A DNA stretch of 64,000 bases from Pseudomonas sp. QTF5. Lineage in GTDB: Bacteria > Pseudomonadota > Gammaproteobacteria > Pseudomonadales > Pseudomonadaceae. Below are positions 9,238 through 18,643 of this stretch, in pieces. Position 1 is the stretch's first letter. Each line of letters opens with the position of its first letter. The stretch covers positions 1 to 64,000 of the forward strand of contig NZ_AZRW02000006.1 of NCBI RefSeq assembly GCF_000512695.2. The letters are read 5' to 3'. The notes under the pieces are model-generated. The model made no database searches. It had not been told where the DNA came from and saw nothing but the letters and a program-made list of their open reading frames with translations. The translations under genes and the position numbers were made by a program.

Positions 9238-11151
9238 ATGCACGACAACCATTTGAGTCGCCATGCCCAGCAAGTGCTGACCGTGACCCAGGGTAAATCC
9301 CACCTGCACGGTCCCGGCAGCGATCCGTCCATTGCCCGTTCCTGGCTGCGTTGTCTTGAGGACTATCACCTCGACCCGGCCCTGACCATGGCGCCGACGG
9401 TGCTGGAGCATGGCCGCGTGCTGGAAAGTCGCGAACGCTTGCAGCAAGTGCTGCAGATTGCCGGCAACGAAATGACCAGCCTTCACCAGCAACTTTCCGG
9501 CGCCGGCCACGCGGTGCTGCTGACCGATGCTCGCGGGGTGATCCTCAACTGCGTCACCGCGCCTACCGAACGGAAGATTTTCGAGCGCGCCGGCCTTTGG
9601 CTGGGCGCCGACTGGAGCGAAGCCTGCGAAGGCACCAATGGCATCGGCACCTGCCTGGTGGAGCGCCAGTCCCTGACCATCCATCAAGACGAACATTTTC
9701 GGGGGCGTCACACCGGCCTGACCTGCTCGGCGAGCCCGGTGTTCGATCCTCATGGAGAGCTGCTGGCGGTGCTCGACGTGTCTTCGGCGCGTCACGAGGT
9801 TTCGCGGCAGAGCCAGTTCCACACCATGGCTCTGGTCAATCTCTCGGCGAAGATGATCGAGAGCTGCTATTTCCTGCGTTACTTCGACAATCAATGGTTG
9901 CTGCGCTTTCACCTACAGGCCGAATCCGTCGGGCTGTTCAGCGAAGGGTTGCTGGCGTTCGACGGGGAAGGGCGGATCAGTGCGGTCAATCAGAGTGCGC
10001 TGAATTTGCTGGGGCATATTCGTGGTGGGTTGTTGGGCAAACCGGTGGAGGCGTTTTTCGACTGCTCTCTGGATGAATTGCTCGGCCGGGCGAGCGCCAA
10101 TGCCAGCGCCAGTTGGCCGTTGCGCACCCGCGACGGGCGGCGGCTGTTTGCCGTGTTGCGCGGGCAGCCGCGCAGTATTCCGGTGCCAGTGGTGCAAAGC
10201 CCGATGCTTGCAGAGCGTCCGCGCTTGTCAGGCATTTGCCTGGGGGATGCCGCGTTGCAGGAGGATTTCCGCAAGGCCTTGCGCGTGTTTGAACGGGACG
10301 TGCCATTGCTGATCAACGGCGAAACCGGTTCAGGCAAGGAGGCCTTCGCCAAAGCCGTGCATCAGGCCAGTCAACGGGCAGAAAAATCGTTCGTCGCCCT
10401 CAATTGCGCGGCGATTCCCGAAAGCCTGATCGAGAGCGAACTGTTCGGTTATCGCGGCGGCAGCTTCACCGGTGCCCGCAAGGAAGGCATGCGTGGCAAG
10501 TTGCAGCAGGCCGATGGCGGGACTTTGTTCCTCGATGAAATCGGTGACATGCCGCTGAGCATGCAGACCCGTCTATTAAGGGTTCTGGAAGACCGTCAGG
10601 TGGTGCCGATTGGCGGTGAGCCGGAATCGGTCAATGTGCGGATCATCAGCGCCACTCACCGCAATCTGCTTGAACGGGTGCAGGACGGCAGTTTTCGCGA
10701 GGATTTGTATTACCGGCTCAATGGGCTGGAAGTCGCATTGCCGGCGCTGCGTGAGCGCGCTGACAAATCACAGTTGCTCGACTTTTTGCTGGCCGAAGAG
10801 GCGGGCGGGGAGACGGTATTGATCGACGGGCCGGCGCGGCAGGCCTTGCTGGATTTTGCCTGGCCGGGGAATGTGCGGCAGTTGCGCAATGTGCTGCGGA
10901 CCCTGGCGGCATTGTGTGATGGCGGTCGGATCGGCCTGGGGGATTTGCCGGCGATGATTCGCCAAGCCCGAACGGTGACAGTACCGGCGGTTGAAGCCCC
11001 GTCCGAGTATCCGCTGGACGATGCCGAGCGGCTGGCGTTGCTGACTGTGCTGGAGCAGCAGCGCTGGCACATGACGCACACGGCTGAACAGCTGGGTGTC
11101 AGCCGCAATACTCTTTACAGAAAGCTGCGTAAACACGGTATCGCCCGTTAA
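9238..11151 (+). CDS. eatR: Sigma-54-dependent activator of ethanolamine catabolism (AcoR family)
   Basis: A 637-residue enhancer-binding protein. Domains: an AcoR-type sensory region with a GAF fold (about 80-185), a PAS-like segment (about 230-285), an AAA+ sigma-54 interaction domain (about 335-560) and a Fis-type helix-turn-helix (about 600-637, TAEQLGVSRNTLYRKLRKHG). Walker A is GETGSGKE (361-368) and Walker B FLDEIGD. The sigma-54 contact loop reads GSFTGA instead of GAFTGA (408-413). It is orthologous by position and similarity to P. aeruginosa EatR, which activates the adjacent ethanolamine genes with RpoN. The inducer is presumably ethanolamine or a product of it. Confidence 0.92.
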   Translation: MHDNHLSRHAQQVLTVTQGKSHLHGPGSDPSIARSWLRCLEDYHLDPALTMAPTVLEHGRVLESRERLQQVLQIAGNEMTSLHQQLSGAGHAVLLTDARGVILNCVTAPTERKIFERAGLWLGADWSEACEGTNGIGTCLVERQSLTIHQDEHFRGRHTGLTCSASPVFDPHGELLAVLDVSSARHEVSRQSQFHTMALVNLSAKMIESCYFLRYFDNQWLLRFHLQAESVGLFSEGLLAFDGEGRISAVNQSALNLLGHIRGGLLGKPVEAFFDCSLDELLGRASANASASWPLRTRDGRRLFAVLRGQPRSIPVPVVQSPMLAERPRLSGICLGDAALQEDFRKALRVFERDVPLLINGETGSGKEAFAKAVHQASQRAEKSFVALNCAAIPESLIESELFGYRGGSFTGARKEGMRGKLQQADGGTLFLDEIGDMPLSMQTRLLRVLEDRQVVPIGGEPESVNVRIISATHRNLLERVQDGSFREDLYYRLNGLEVALPALRERADKSQLLDFLLAEEAGGETVLIDGPARQALLDFAWPGNVRQLRNVLRTLAALCDGGRIGLGDLPAMIRQARTVTVPAVEAPSEYPLDDAERLALLTVLEQQRWHMTHTAEQLGVSRNTLYRKLRKHGIAR

Positions 11152-11166
11152 ACAGCGTCGCGGCCA

Positions 11167-11260
11167 TTCGCGAGCAAGCCCGCTCCCACATTTGATCGGT
11201 GGCGTTGCCTATGTTGTGTTCGCTGCAGAACCAGTGTGGGAGCGGGCTTGCTCGCGAAGG
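11167..11260. repeat. REP doublet between eatR and mpl
   Basis: Inverted units TTCGCGAGCAAGCCCGCTCC and GGAGCGGGCTTGCTCGCGAA, with about 40 bases between them. It sits just after the eatR stop codon and could serve as a transcript end structure. Confidence 0.9.
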
Positions 11261-11336
11261 CGTCCTCAAGTCAGAAACAAAGGTGCGATTTTCCCCTTCC
11301 TACGCTAACCTGCGGCCATGTTTTACGAGGTCGACT

Positions 11337-12686
11337 ATGCACATTCATATTCTTGGTATTTGCGGCACTTTCATGGGTTCGATGGCGGTTCTGGCCAAAG
11401 AGCTGGGCCATCACGTGACGGGCTCCGATGCCAACGTCTATCCGCCGATGAGCACTCAGCTGCAAGCCCAGGGCATTGAGTTGACCCAAGGTTACGACCC
11501 GGCGCAGCTCGATCCGGCCCCGGACCTTGTGGTGATCGGCAATGCCATGTCTCGCGGCAACCCGGCCGTCGAATACGTGCTGAACAAAGGCCTGCCGTAC
11601 GTCTCCGGCCCGCAATGGCTGGCGGATCACGTATTGCAAGGCCGCTGGGTGCTGGCGGTTGCCGGCACACACGGCAAAACCACCACCAGCAGCATGCTCG
11701 CCTGGGTCCTGGAGCACGCGGGCATGAGCCCGGGTTTCCTGATCGGCGGCGTGCCGCAGAATTTCTCGGTGTCGGCGCGTCTGGGCGGCACGCCGTTCTT
11801 CGTGATCGAAGCCGACGAATACGACAGTGCGTTCTTCGACAAACGCTCCAAATTCGTTCACTACCGTCCGCGTACGGCGATCCTGAACAATCTTGAGTTC
11901 GATCACGCCGACATCTTCCCCGATCTGCCAGCCATCGAGCGGCAGTTTCACCATTTGGTACGGACCATTCCGAGCGAAGGCCTGGTGATCCATCCAACCA
12001 CTGAACCGGCATTGCAGCGTGTTATCGACATGGGCTGCTGGACCCCGGTGCAAACCACCGGTGCCGGCGGTCAGTGGCAGGTCAAACTGCTCAGCGAAGA
12101 CGGCTCGAAGTTCGAAGTGATGTTTGAAGGCGTCGCTCAAGGCGTGGTCGAGTGGGACATGACCGGTCAACACAACGTCGCCAACGCCTTGGCCACCTTG
12201 GCCGCTGCGCGTCACGTCGGCGTAGTGCCGTCGATGGGCATCGCTGCACTGAGCGCGTTCAAAAGCGTGAAGCGGCGGATGGAAAAAGTCGCGGAAGTCC
12301 GTGGTATCACCATCTACGACGATTTCGCTCACCACCCGACCGCTATCGCCACCACCCTCGACGGTCTGCGCAAACGCATTGGCGACGCGCCACTGATCGC
12401 GATCATCGAGCCACGCTCCAACTCCATGAAACTTGGCGCTCACCGCGATGGCTTGCCGGAAAGTGTGGTCGATGCCGATCAGGTGATCTGGTATTCGCCG
12501 GCCAACCTCGGTTGGGATCTGGGCGCCACTGCCGCGTTGTGCACGGTGCCGTCGATCGTCAGCGATTCGCTGGAAGGCATCATCGAGCGCGTGAAGAGCC
12601 AGGCTCAGCCCGGCACGCACGTGGTGATCATGAGCAACGGCGGCTTCGGCGGGCTGCACGGCAAACTGGCCGAGGCGCTGCAATGA
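11337..12686 (+). CDS. mpl: UDP-MurNAc : L-Ala-gamma-D-Glu-meso-DAP ligase
   Basis: Recycles murein tripeptide by ligating it, with ATP, to UDP-N-acetylmuramate in the cytoplasm. The 449-residue protein has the Mur-ligase N-terminal Rossmann fold ([14 protein letters not shown]), the ATP-binding loop GTHGKTTT (110-117) and the C-terminal Mur ligase motifs ([11 protein letters not shown]). The start ATG gives MHIHILGIC; the longer frame upstream reads through the REP doublet. Its stop overlaps the ubiX start in an ATGA junction. Confidence 0.97.
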   Translation: MHIHILGICGTFMGSMAVLAKELGHHVTGSDANVYPPMSTQLQAQGIELTQGYDPAQLDPAPDLVVIGNAMSRGNPAVEYVLNKGLPYVSGPQWLADHVLQGRWVLAVAGTHGKTTTSSMLAWVLEHAGMSPGFLIGGVPQNFSVSARLGGTPFFVIEADEYDSAFFDKRSKFVHYRPRTAILNNLEFDHADIFPDLPAIERQFHHLVRTIPSEGLVIHPTTEPALQRVIDMGCWTPVQTTGAGGQWQVKLLSEDGSKFEVMFEGVAQGVVEWDMTGQHNVANALATLAAARHVGVVPSMGIAALSAFKSVKRRMEKVAEVRGITIYDDFAHHPTAIATTLDGLRKRIGDAPLIAIIEPRSNSMKLGAHRDGLPESVVDADQVIWYSPANLGWDLGATAALCTVPSIVSDSLEGIIERVKSQAQPGTHVVIMSNGGFGGLHGKLAEALQ

Positions 12687-13315
12687 ACAACGGTCCGGAA
12701 CGCATCACGCTGGCGATGACCGGCGCTTCGGGTGCTCAGTACGGCTTGCGCCTGCTCGACTGCCTGGTGCGTGAAGACCGCGAGGTGCACTTCCTGATCT
12801 CCAAGGCCGCGCAACTGGTGATGGCCACCGAGACCGATGTTTCGCTGCCGTCCAAACCGCAAATGATGCAAGCCTTCCTCACTGAATACACCGGCGCCGC
12901 CGCCGGGCAGATTCGGGTGTACGGCAAAGAAGACTGGATGTCGCCGGTGGCTTCGGGGTCTGGCTCGCCAGCGGCAATGGTTGTGGTGCCATGTTCCACC
13001 GGGACCTTGTCGGCTATCGCGACCGGCGCCTGCAATAACTTGATCGAACGGGCTGCCGACGTGACCTTGAAGGAGCGCCGCCAGCTGATTCTGGTGCCGC
13101 GCGAGGCGCCGTATTCGAGCATTCATCTGGAGAACATGCTCAAGCTGTCGAACATGGGCGTGACCATTCTGCCCGCGTCGCCGGGCTTCTATCACCAGCC
13201 GCAGACCATCGATGACTTGATCGACTTCGTCGTGGCGCGAATTCTCAATCTGCTGAACATTCCGCAAGATATGCTGCCGCGCTGGGGCGAACACCATTTG
13301 AGCAGCGATGAATAA
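12683..13315 (+). CDS. ubiX: Flavin prenyltransferase
   Basis: Makes prenylated FMN, the cofactor of the UbiD decarboxylase in ubiquinone biosynthesis. The 210-residue flavoprotein shows the FMN-binding TGASGAQYG (13-21), [17 protein letters not shown](CNNL) and the LVPREAP motif near the C-terminal third. The start overlaps mpl by four bases, so the two genes are translationally coupled. The distal end overlaps the next lipoprotein gene by eight bases. Confidence 0.96.
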   Translation: MNNGPERITLAMTGASGAQYGLRLLDCLVREDREVHFLISKAAQLVMATETDVSLPSKPQMMQAFLTEYTGAAAGQIRVYGKEDWMSPVASGSGSPAAMVVVPCSTGTLSAIATGACNNLIERAADVTLKERRQLILVPREAPYSSIHLENMLKLSNMGVTILPASPGFYHQPQTIDDLIDFVVARILNLLNIPQDMLPRWGEHHLSSDE

Positions 13316-13592
13316 ACTGCTGATCATCCTGTTGGCTGTGCAACTGGCGGGTTGCGCCACGGCGCGCACCCTCGATGCTGCCAAGCCTGGAGCGCCGGTG
13401 GTGTATTCGGGGACGCGTCTGGATTTGTATGCGATGAATGGCGGGTGCTGCGCCATGGACAGATTCGGTGCCGAAGCGCCGAGTTATCCGGGTGTTGACC
13501 TGCCGGCCAGTGTGTTGCTCGACACGTTGCTGTTGCCGCTGTCGTTGTTGACGGTGATTGGCGTAAGTTTTCAAGCGACGGGTGGTTTGTAG
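13308..13592 (+). CDS. YceK/YidQ family (DUF1375) lipoprotein
   Basis: A small protein of 94 residues with a lipoprotein signal (hydrophobic stretch, lipobox QLAGC with the acylated cysteine at residue 16). The family core is [14 protein letters not shown] and the C-terminal hydrophobic segment [20 protein letters not shown]. The function of the YceK family is unknown. It begins inside the 3' end of ubiX, so it belongs to the mpl-ubiX unit. Confidence 0.85.
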   Translation: MNKLLIILLAVQLAGCATARTLDAAKPGAPVVYSGTRLDLYAMNGGCCAMDRFGAEAPSYPGVDLPASVLLDTLLLPLSLLTVIGVSFQATGGL

Positions 13593-13620
13593 CGCTCGGC
13601 TTTGAATCGATGTTGCGCCC

Positions 13621-13697
13621 TTCGCGAGCAAGCCCGCTCCCACATTTGATCTGTGTCGTTCACAAATCCAATGTGGGAGCGGGCTTGCTCGCGAAGG
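13621..13697. repeat. REP doublet at the convergent end of the mpl-ubiX unit
   Basis: Inverted copies of the GTGGGAGCGGGCTTGCTCGC unit lie between two convergent genes. The doublet is the only visible candidate for an end-of-transcript structure here. Confidence 0.9.
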
Positions 13698-13719
13698 CGT
13701 CCGTTTGGGCTCCGCTGAA

Positions 13720-14367
13720 TTACTTGCCTAACTTGCGCAACTCATCCGACTCGACAATCCGCACGCCATCCTGCTCTTCCAGCGCCAGGCGCCACATGGC
13801 GCGGGCCAGTTGGCAGGCTTCGATGCCGTGGTACTTGCCCGGAATCAATCGCGACAACGGACCGGCGACTTTCTCGCCCAGTCGTGGCTCGACGCGATCG
13901 CCCAATAACAACGAAGGCCGGCAAATGGTCAGCTGCGGCCAATTCTGCGCGCGCAATGCGTGTTCCATCTCGCCTTTGACCCGATTGTAGAAAATCGAGG
14001 ATCTGCGATCGGCGCCCAGGGCGCTGATCACGATCAAGTGCCGTGCGCCCATTTCACGCGCACGCTTGGCGAAGGCCACGACCATGTCCAGGTCCACCGC
14101 GCGAAACGCTTGCTCGGAGCCGGCTTGTTTGATTGTGGTGCCGAGGCAGCAGTAGGCAATGTCGACGCGACCGTTCAATTGCGGCAAAAACACCGCCGGG
14201 TCGCCGACCGGGTTTTCCAGGTGGGGATGCTCGGCCAGCGGCCGGCGTGAGGGGGCTAATACCCGTGTAATCGTTGGCTCGTTGAGTAGACGGTCAAGCA
14301 AATGTTCACCGGTTAACCCGGTGGCTCCGGCAAGCAATACATGCTGAGGCGTCAAGTACATAGTCAT
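13720..14367 (-). CDS. NAD(P)-binding oxidoreductase, TIP30/HTATIP2-like
   Basis: A 215-residue atypical short-chain dehydrogenase with the nucleotide-binding motif [14 protein letters not shown] at the N terminus and [11 protein letters not shown]. Next come the [11 protein letters not shown] strand and the [11 protein letters not shown] segment with a YxxxK-like position (FYNRVKGE). The substrate is unknown. Two ATGs are possible (14367 and 14361). The AAGGGGG ribosome-binding sequence sits slightly better for the second, which would remove two residues. Confidence 0.85.
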   Translation of the reverse strand: MTMYLTPQHVLLAGATGLTGEHLLDRLLNEPTITRVLAPSRRPLAEHPHLENPVGDPAVFLPQLNGRVDIAYCCLGTTIKQAGSEQAFRAVDLDMVVAFAKRAREMGARHLIVISALGADRRSSIFYNRVKGEMEHALRAQNWPQLTICRPSLLLGDRVEPRLGEKVAGPLSRLIPGKYHGIEACQLARAMWRLALEEQDGVRIVESDELRKLGK

Positions 14368-14388
14368 TCCCCCTTGATACTATTCAGC

Positions 14389-16104
14389 TTAGTTGCTCTT
14401 TTCATCCTTGCTGATAGAGACACTTTGCAGTGCCTTTCGTGCCTGCTGTTTGCGTAACGATTGCCAGTGGGCGAGAACGGTTTTCGGGGCCCAGATTTGC
14501 GGCTCGGAGGCTTCGAAGTTATCGGCCAGTTCACGTTCGGCCACGGTGGCCCTGGCCAGTTTGAAGGCTTGCTCCAGATCATCGGTCTGGTTCAGCGCCT
14601 GGGCGAACAGCGCATCGCCGAAATAAGTGAAGTTGGCTTCTTCCGAACACCCAAAGGACACTCGGTCGGCGCGCGAGGCGGTCATGATCAGGGTGCGTTC
14701 GTCCTTGAGGGCGGGGATGAAACCGCCGGAATAACAGGACGAAATCACGATGATTTTGTCGCGCTTTTTCAGGGGCGCGAGGACAGCGGCGAGTTCGTCG
14801 GCGGGCAAGTCGGCCAGTTCCATGCGTGGCTGGTCGAGCACCAGTTCGTGTTCACTGGAGCCATGGCTGGTCAGGTAAATGAACAGCAAGTCTTCCGGGC
14901 CACTGCGCTCAGCCAGGGTCTGGGCGGCGCGGCGCAGGTTTTCCCGTGTGGCCATCGGCCGGTCACCGAGGTGGTCGCGATGGTTGACCAAGCGGATCTG
15001 GCCGAAGGCGCCGAAACGGCTGGCGAGCATGTTGGCGACGTAATCGGACTCGCGCAGGAACACGCTCTGCTTGCCGTCGCCGCCGAGGGTCAAGGTGTAC
15101 AGTTCGACCGCCGGGGTCGAGGCCGGGACGTTAGCCAGCGCATCGTCGAGCAAGCGACCTTGGGCCAACAAGCCGAGTTCGAGGGGGTCGGGCAGCAGCT
15201 TGCCGTCGGCGTCGCGCACGCGCTGACTGTTGACCCAGGTGCCGCTCTGGACCGTGCCATCGGTCAGCACCAGAGTACCTTTGCCCTGATAGTTGTCGCC
15301 GTCGAACTGGCCGATATAGAAGCTGCCATCGGCCAGGTTCAAGCGCCCCTGGCCGGTGAAACGCCAGTCGCTGAACTGACCGATATAGTGACTGCCGTCG
15401 GCACCGATCAACTCGCCTTTGCCGCTGAGCACGCCTTCCTTGAACTGACCGAGCCAGACATCGCCGTCAGCGTTTTCGTAGCGGCCCTTGCCATGCAGTT
15501 GATTGTTCTTGAAACCGCCGACATAGATATCGCCATCGGCGCTGTTGAAGGTGCCATTGCCTTCCAGCTGGCCGTCGGCGAAATGCCCGGTGAACTGATT
15601 GCCGCTGGCATCGCTGCGCTGGCCTTCGCCGTTGGGTTTGCCGTGGGCGAATTGCCCCTGGTACTGGCTGCCGTCTTCGAGTTCCAGACGACCGAGCCCT
15701 GAATATTGATCGGCCTTGAATTCGCCGCGGTAGGTCATGGCGTTTTCTTTGAGGGTGCCTTCACCGTCCCGTCGACCCGCCTTGAAACCGCCGGTATAGC
15801 TGCTGCCAGTGGTGGTCAGCGTGCCTTGGCCGTCGAATAGCCCTTGCTGGAATTGCCCGCGATAGACCTCGCCGTTGCTGCCGTGCCATTCGCCCTGGCC
15901 ATGCCATTGGCCTTTGTCGAACTGGCCGGCGTACCAGCTGCCGTTCGGGTAATCGATGCGGCCCTCGCCTTGCAGCAAGCCGTTGACCAGATCACCGCGA
16001 TAGCGTCCGCCGTCCGGCAGGCGGGCGTCGGGAGGCAACAGCGATTCGCCATCGCCGCAAGCGGTGAGCAACAGGGTCAAAGCAAGGAGTGCAAGTGAGC
16101 GCAT
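14389..16104 (-). CDS. MORN-repeat lipoprotein with C-terminal C13 (legumain-like) peptidase domain
   Basis: A 571-residue predicted lipoprotein (lipobox LLTAC, cysteine 16). From about residue 35 to 290 there are twelve MORN repeats with a 22-23 residue period: Y/W/F-x-G-x-F at 35, 58, 81, 103, 125, 148, 171, 194, 217, 240, 263 and 286. The C-terminal 230 residues resemble clan CD cysteine peptidases of family C13, with the catalytic histidine in LTSHGS (H414) and cysteine in ISSCYSGG (C457) after hydrophobic strands. Family C13 includes legumain and GPI-transamidase. The substrate is unknown, and lipid anchoring suggests an envelope role. The start ATG and length look complete. Confidence 0.85.
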   Translation of the reverse strand: MRSLALLALTLLLTACGDGESLLPPDARLPDGGRYRGDLVNGLLQGEGRIDYPNGSWYAGQFDKGQWHGQGEWHGSNGEVYRGQFQQGLFDGQGTLTTTGSSYTGGFKAGRRDGEGTLKENAMTYRGEFKADQYSGLGRLELEDGSQYQGQFAHGKPNGEGQRSDASGNQFTGHFADGQLEGNGTFNSADGDIYVGGFKNNQLHGKGRYENADGDVWLGQFKEGVLSGKGELIGADGSHYIGQFSDWRFTGQGRLNLADGSFYIGQFDGDNYQGKGTLVLTDGTVQSGTWVNSQRVRDADGKLLPDPLELGLLAQGRLLDDALANVPASTPAVELYTLTLGGDGKQSVFLRESDYVANMLASRFGAFGQIRLVNHRDHLGDRPMATRENLRRAAQTLAERSGPEDLLFIYLTSHGSSEHELVLDQPRMELADLPADELAAVLAPLKKRDKIIVISSCYSGGFIPALKDERTLIMTASRADRVSFGCSEEANFTYFGDALFAQALNQTDDLEQAFKLARATVAERELADNFEASEPQIWAPKTVLAHWQSLRKQQARKALQSVSISKDEKSN

Positions 16105-16218
16105 AGCGGGATCCGGGCAATTAGGCGACCGAGTATGCCGCAGCTATGTGTCGCATTTATAGAGACACGGCAGAGACACGGCGCGAAACAGCGTGAGCTG
16201 CTTCGCATCCGGGATGCT

Positions 16219-16674
16219 TTACACGAAGCAGAGGGACAGCGGCTCGGCGATATACGCCGGTTTGTCCGACCCTTCGATTTCAAGCGTGGCGGTGGCCTTG
16301 AGCAGCCATTGGCCGGGTTTCTTCTCGGTGACGTCGTTCATGTCGACCTTGAGTCGAACCCTGGAATTGACCTTTACGGGCTGGATGAAACGCACGCTGT
16401 CCAGGCCATAGTTGACCACCATCTTCGCGCCTTCGGGCAGGATGAGGATGTCTTCCATCAGTTTGGGGATCAGCGACAACGACAGGAAACCATGGGCGAT
16501 GGTGCTGCCAAAAGGTGTTTGCGCGGCTTTGATCGGGTCGACATGGATGAACTGATAATCGCCTGTGGCTTCTGCGAACAGGTTGATACGTTCCTGATCG
16601 ATGGTGAGCCATTGGGAACGTCCGAGTTCCTTGCCGACATAATCTTTGAGCTCTGCAACTGGAACATAGGGCAT
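16219..16674 (-). CDS. MaoC-like hydratase/dehydratase (hot-dog fold)
   Basis: A 151-residue single hot-dog-fold protein of the MaoC / (R)-specific enoyl-CoA hydratase family. The hydratase signature is present: FAEATGDYQFIHVDP with the catalytic aspartate and histidine, followed by IAHGFLSLSLIP. It probably hydrates a trans-2-enoyl-CoA. In Pseudomonas such PhaJ-like enzymes feed polyhydroxyalkanoate precursors, but this specific role is inferred. The start giving MPYVPVAELKD is chosen because an AAGGAGA ribosome-binding sequence precedes it. Monocistronic. Confidence 0.88.
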   Translation of the reverse strand: MPYVPVAELKDYVGKELGRSQWLTIDQERINLFAEATGDYQFIHVDPIKAAQTPFGSTIAHGFLSLSLIPKLMEDILILPEGAKMVVNYGLDSVRFIQPVKVNSRVRLKVDMNDVTEKKPGQWLLKATATLEIEGSDKPAYIAEPLSLCFV

Positions 16675-16820
16675 TGAGACTCTCCTTGGGTTCATCGGTT
16701 TTATAGTTTTTCGAGTGGGGGATTTGACCTCCCTGCGAACCACTTTAGATCAACATGGCAAATTGCTCCGGTCAACTATTCATGCTTTTGGCGAATGCCG
16801 ATTCATAGCGTTGGCGTGCT

Positions 16821-16826
16821 TATAAT
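16821..16826 (+). promoter_or_regulatory. Likely -10 element of the cidA-lrgB unit
   Basis: A perfect TATAAT lies 29 bases before the cidA start codon. No good -35 hexamer is seen at 16-18 bases upstream, so the promoter may depend on an activator, which would fit the LysR-type control of cid operons in other bacteria. Confidence 0.35.
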
Positions 16827-16854
16827 GCCTCGCGCCTTTTGCGGGAGATGATGG

Positions 16855-17217
16855 ATGTTGTTACGTGGCCTGACCTGGCTGGTGCTTTTTCAATTGCTCG
16901 GCACCGCCCTCAACCATTTGTTTTTGCCGGTGCTGCCGGGGCCGATCGTTGGCCTGCTGCTGTTGCTGGGGTATCTGATTATTCGCGGTCAAGTCGGCGA
17001 GCCGCTGAACCTCGCGGCCAGTAGCCTGCTGCGTTACCTGCCGTTGCTGCTGGTGCCGCCGGCGGTGGGGGTGATGGTTTACGCCGCCGACATTGCCGCG
17101 GATTTCTGGGCGATCACCGGTGCGCTGGTGTTGTCGTTGCTGCTGTCGATGACCTTCGCGGGGGTGCTGATGGAGCGCTTGGTCAAGCGTCATGCCCATC
17201 CCGAGGACGACCAATGA
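16855..17217 (+). CDS. CidA/LrgA family holin-like protein
   Basis: A 120-residue inner-membrane protein with four hydrophobic helices and the family hallmark LPGPIVGLLLLL. CidA/LrgA proteins act with an LrgB/CidB partner and have been linked to murein hydrolase export, cell lysis or small organic acid transport. The partner follows with an ATGA overlap, which supports coupled synthesis. The first 16 residues form the initial helix. Confidence 0.9.
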   Translation: MLLRGLTWLVLFQLLGTALNHLFLPVLPGPIVGLLLLLGYLIIRGQVGEPLNLAASSLLRYLPLLLVPPAVGVMVYAADIAADFWAITGALVLSLLLSMTFAGVLMERLVKRHAHPEDDQ

Positions 17218-17930
17218 TGTTCGATTGGCACGGCGCCTGGGTGTCGGTGATTCATCATCCGCTGTTCGGTATTGGCATTACCCTGGGGGCGTATCAGTTG
17301 GTGCTGGCGGCGTTCGAGAAAACCCGCTGGATTTTTCTGCAACCGGTGCTGGTCTCCATGTTACTGGTCATCGGTGTACTGGTCAGTTGCGGCCTGAGCT
17401 ACGCCGAATACCGCAAGAGCACTGAGATCCTCAGTATCTTGCTCGGGCCGGCTACCGTTGCGCTGGCGGTGCCGCTGTACCTCAACCTGCGGCGGATCCG
17501 TCAGTTGTTCTGGCCGATATTTACTACGCTGGTGATAGGTGGCGTGGTCGCCACGGGCATGGTTGTGTTGCTGGGCTGGTGGTTCGGTGCCGACCACATG
17601 ATCCTGATGACCCTGGCCCCCAAATCGGTGACCTCGCCGATTGCCATGCTGGTGGCGGAGCAGATTGGTGGCGTCGCGGCGTTGGCGGCGGTGTTCGTGT
17701 TGATTACCGGGGTGATCGGGGCGATCTTCGGGCCGAGTCTTTTGACTCGCCTCGGTGTCCACAGCCCAGAGGCCCGTGGTATGGCCCTGGGCATGACCGC
17801 CCATGCGGTCGGTACCTCGGTGGCCTTGCAGGAAAATGAAGAGTGCGGCGCCTTCGCGGCGCTGGCGATGAGTCTGATGGGCGTGGCCACGGCGGTGTTC
17901 CTGCCGTTGGCGGTGTCGATGGTGGTGTAA
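17214..17930 (+). CDS. LrgB/CidB family membrane protein
   Basis: A 238-residue polytopic protein. Conserved LrgB features are visible: LGPATVALAVPLY, LAPKSVTSPIAM and MGMTAHAVGTS-like GMALGMTAHAVGTS. It is the expected partner of the upstream CidA/LrgA protein, and the pair may move pyruvate/acetate-type metabolites or modulate lysis. It is coupled to the upstream gene by a four-base overlap and followed four bases later by a LON-domain gene. Confidence 0.92.
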   Translation: MMFDWHGAWVSVIHHPLFGIGITLGAYQLVLAAFEKTRWIFLQPVLVSMLLVIGVLVSCGLSYAEYRKSTEILSILLGPATVALAVPLYLNLRRIRQLFWPIFTTLVIGGVVATGMVVLLGWWFGADHMILMTLAPKSVTSPIAMLVAEQIGGVAALAAVFVLITGVIGAIFGPSLLTRLGVHSPEARGMALGMTAHAVGTSVALQENEECGAFAALAMSLMGVATAVFLPLAVSMVV

Positions 17931-17934
17931 GGAA

Positions 17935-18531
17935 ATGTCTATGAGTTTGCCGCTTTTTCCGCTGAACACGGTGCTGTTTCCGGACTGCATCCTCGACTTG
18001 CAGATCTTCGAGGCGCGCTACCTGGACATGATCGGTCGCTGCATGAAACAGGGCGGCGGCTTCGGCGTGGTGTGCATCCTCGACGGCGAAGAAGTCGGCG
18101 TCGCCCCCGAAGGCTACTCACGGGTGGGGTGCGAGGCGCTGATCACCGATTTTCATCAGCAGGACAACGGCCTGCTGGGTATTCGGGTGAAGGGCGGGCG
18201 GCGTTTCCACGTTGTACGCACCGAGGTGCAGCGCAACCAGTTGATCGTCGCCGAAGTCGAGTGGCTCAAAGATGAGCCCGAGCAACCGCTACAGGATGAC
18301 GACGCCGACCTGGTCGCGCTGCTCAAGGCTTTGGCGGAGCACCCGATGGTCGAAGCGCTGAGCATGGGCACCGAAGCGACGGGGCAACAGTCGCTGGCCA
18401 ATCAGTTGGCGTATCTGCTGCCGTTTGCCGAGATGGACAAGATCAATCTGCTGCAACTCGATGATCCGCAACAACGGCTGGATGCGATTCAGGCGTTGCT
18501 GGATGAGTTGCAGGGTGAGTTGTTTTCTTAG
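17935..18531 (+). CDS. LON peptidase substrate-binding (N-terminal) domain protein
   Basis: A 198-residue protein consisting only of the Lon substrate-binding (PUA-like) domain, with no AAA+ or protease part. Motifs: LPLFPLNTVLFPDCILDLQIFEARYLDM at the start and VGCEALITDF, GLLGIRVKGGRRF further on. Stand-alone LON-N proteins are of uncertain function. It starts directly after lrgB with a GGAAATG junction, so it is probably cotranscribed with cidA-lrgB. The second ATG (MSLPLF) is an equally good start. Confidence 0.9.
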   Translation: MSMSLPLFPLNTVLFPDCILDLQIFEARYLDMIGRCMKQGGGFGVVCILDGEEVGVAPEGYSRVGCEALITDFHQQDNGLLGIRVKGGRRFHVVRTEVQRNQLIVAEVEWLKDEPEQPLQDDDADLVALLKALAEHPMVEALSMGTEATGQQSLANQLAYLLPFAEMDKINLLQLDDPQQRLDAIQALLDELQGELFS

Positions 18532-18643
18532 TTGCATCTTGTCGTAACTTAATCAGCCAATAGTGTTGTGCTGAAGTCCCATCTTAATTAGATTGAGCCC
18601 TGCCCACATGAGGTAGGTATTTACTAATAAAAGGGATCTTTAT

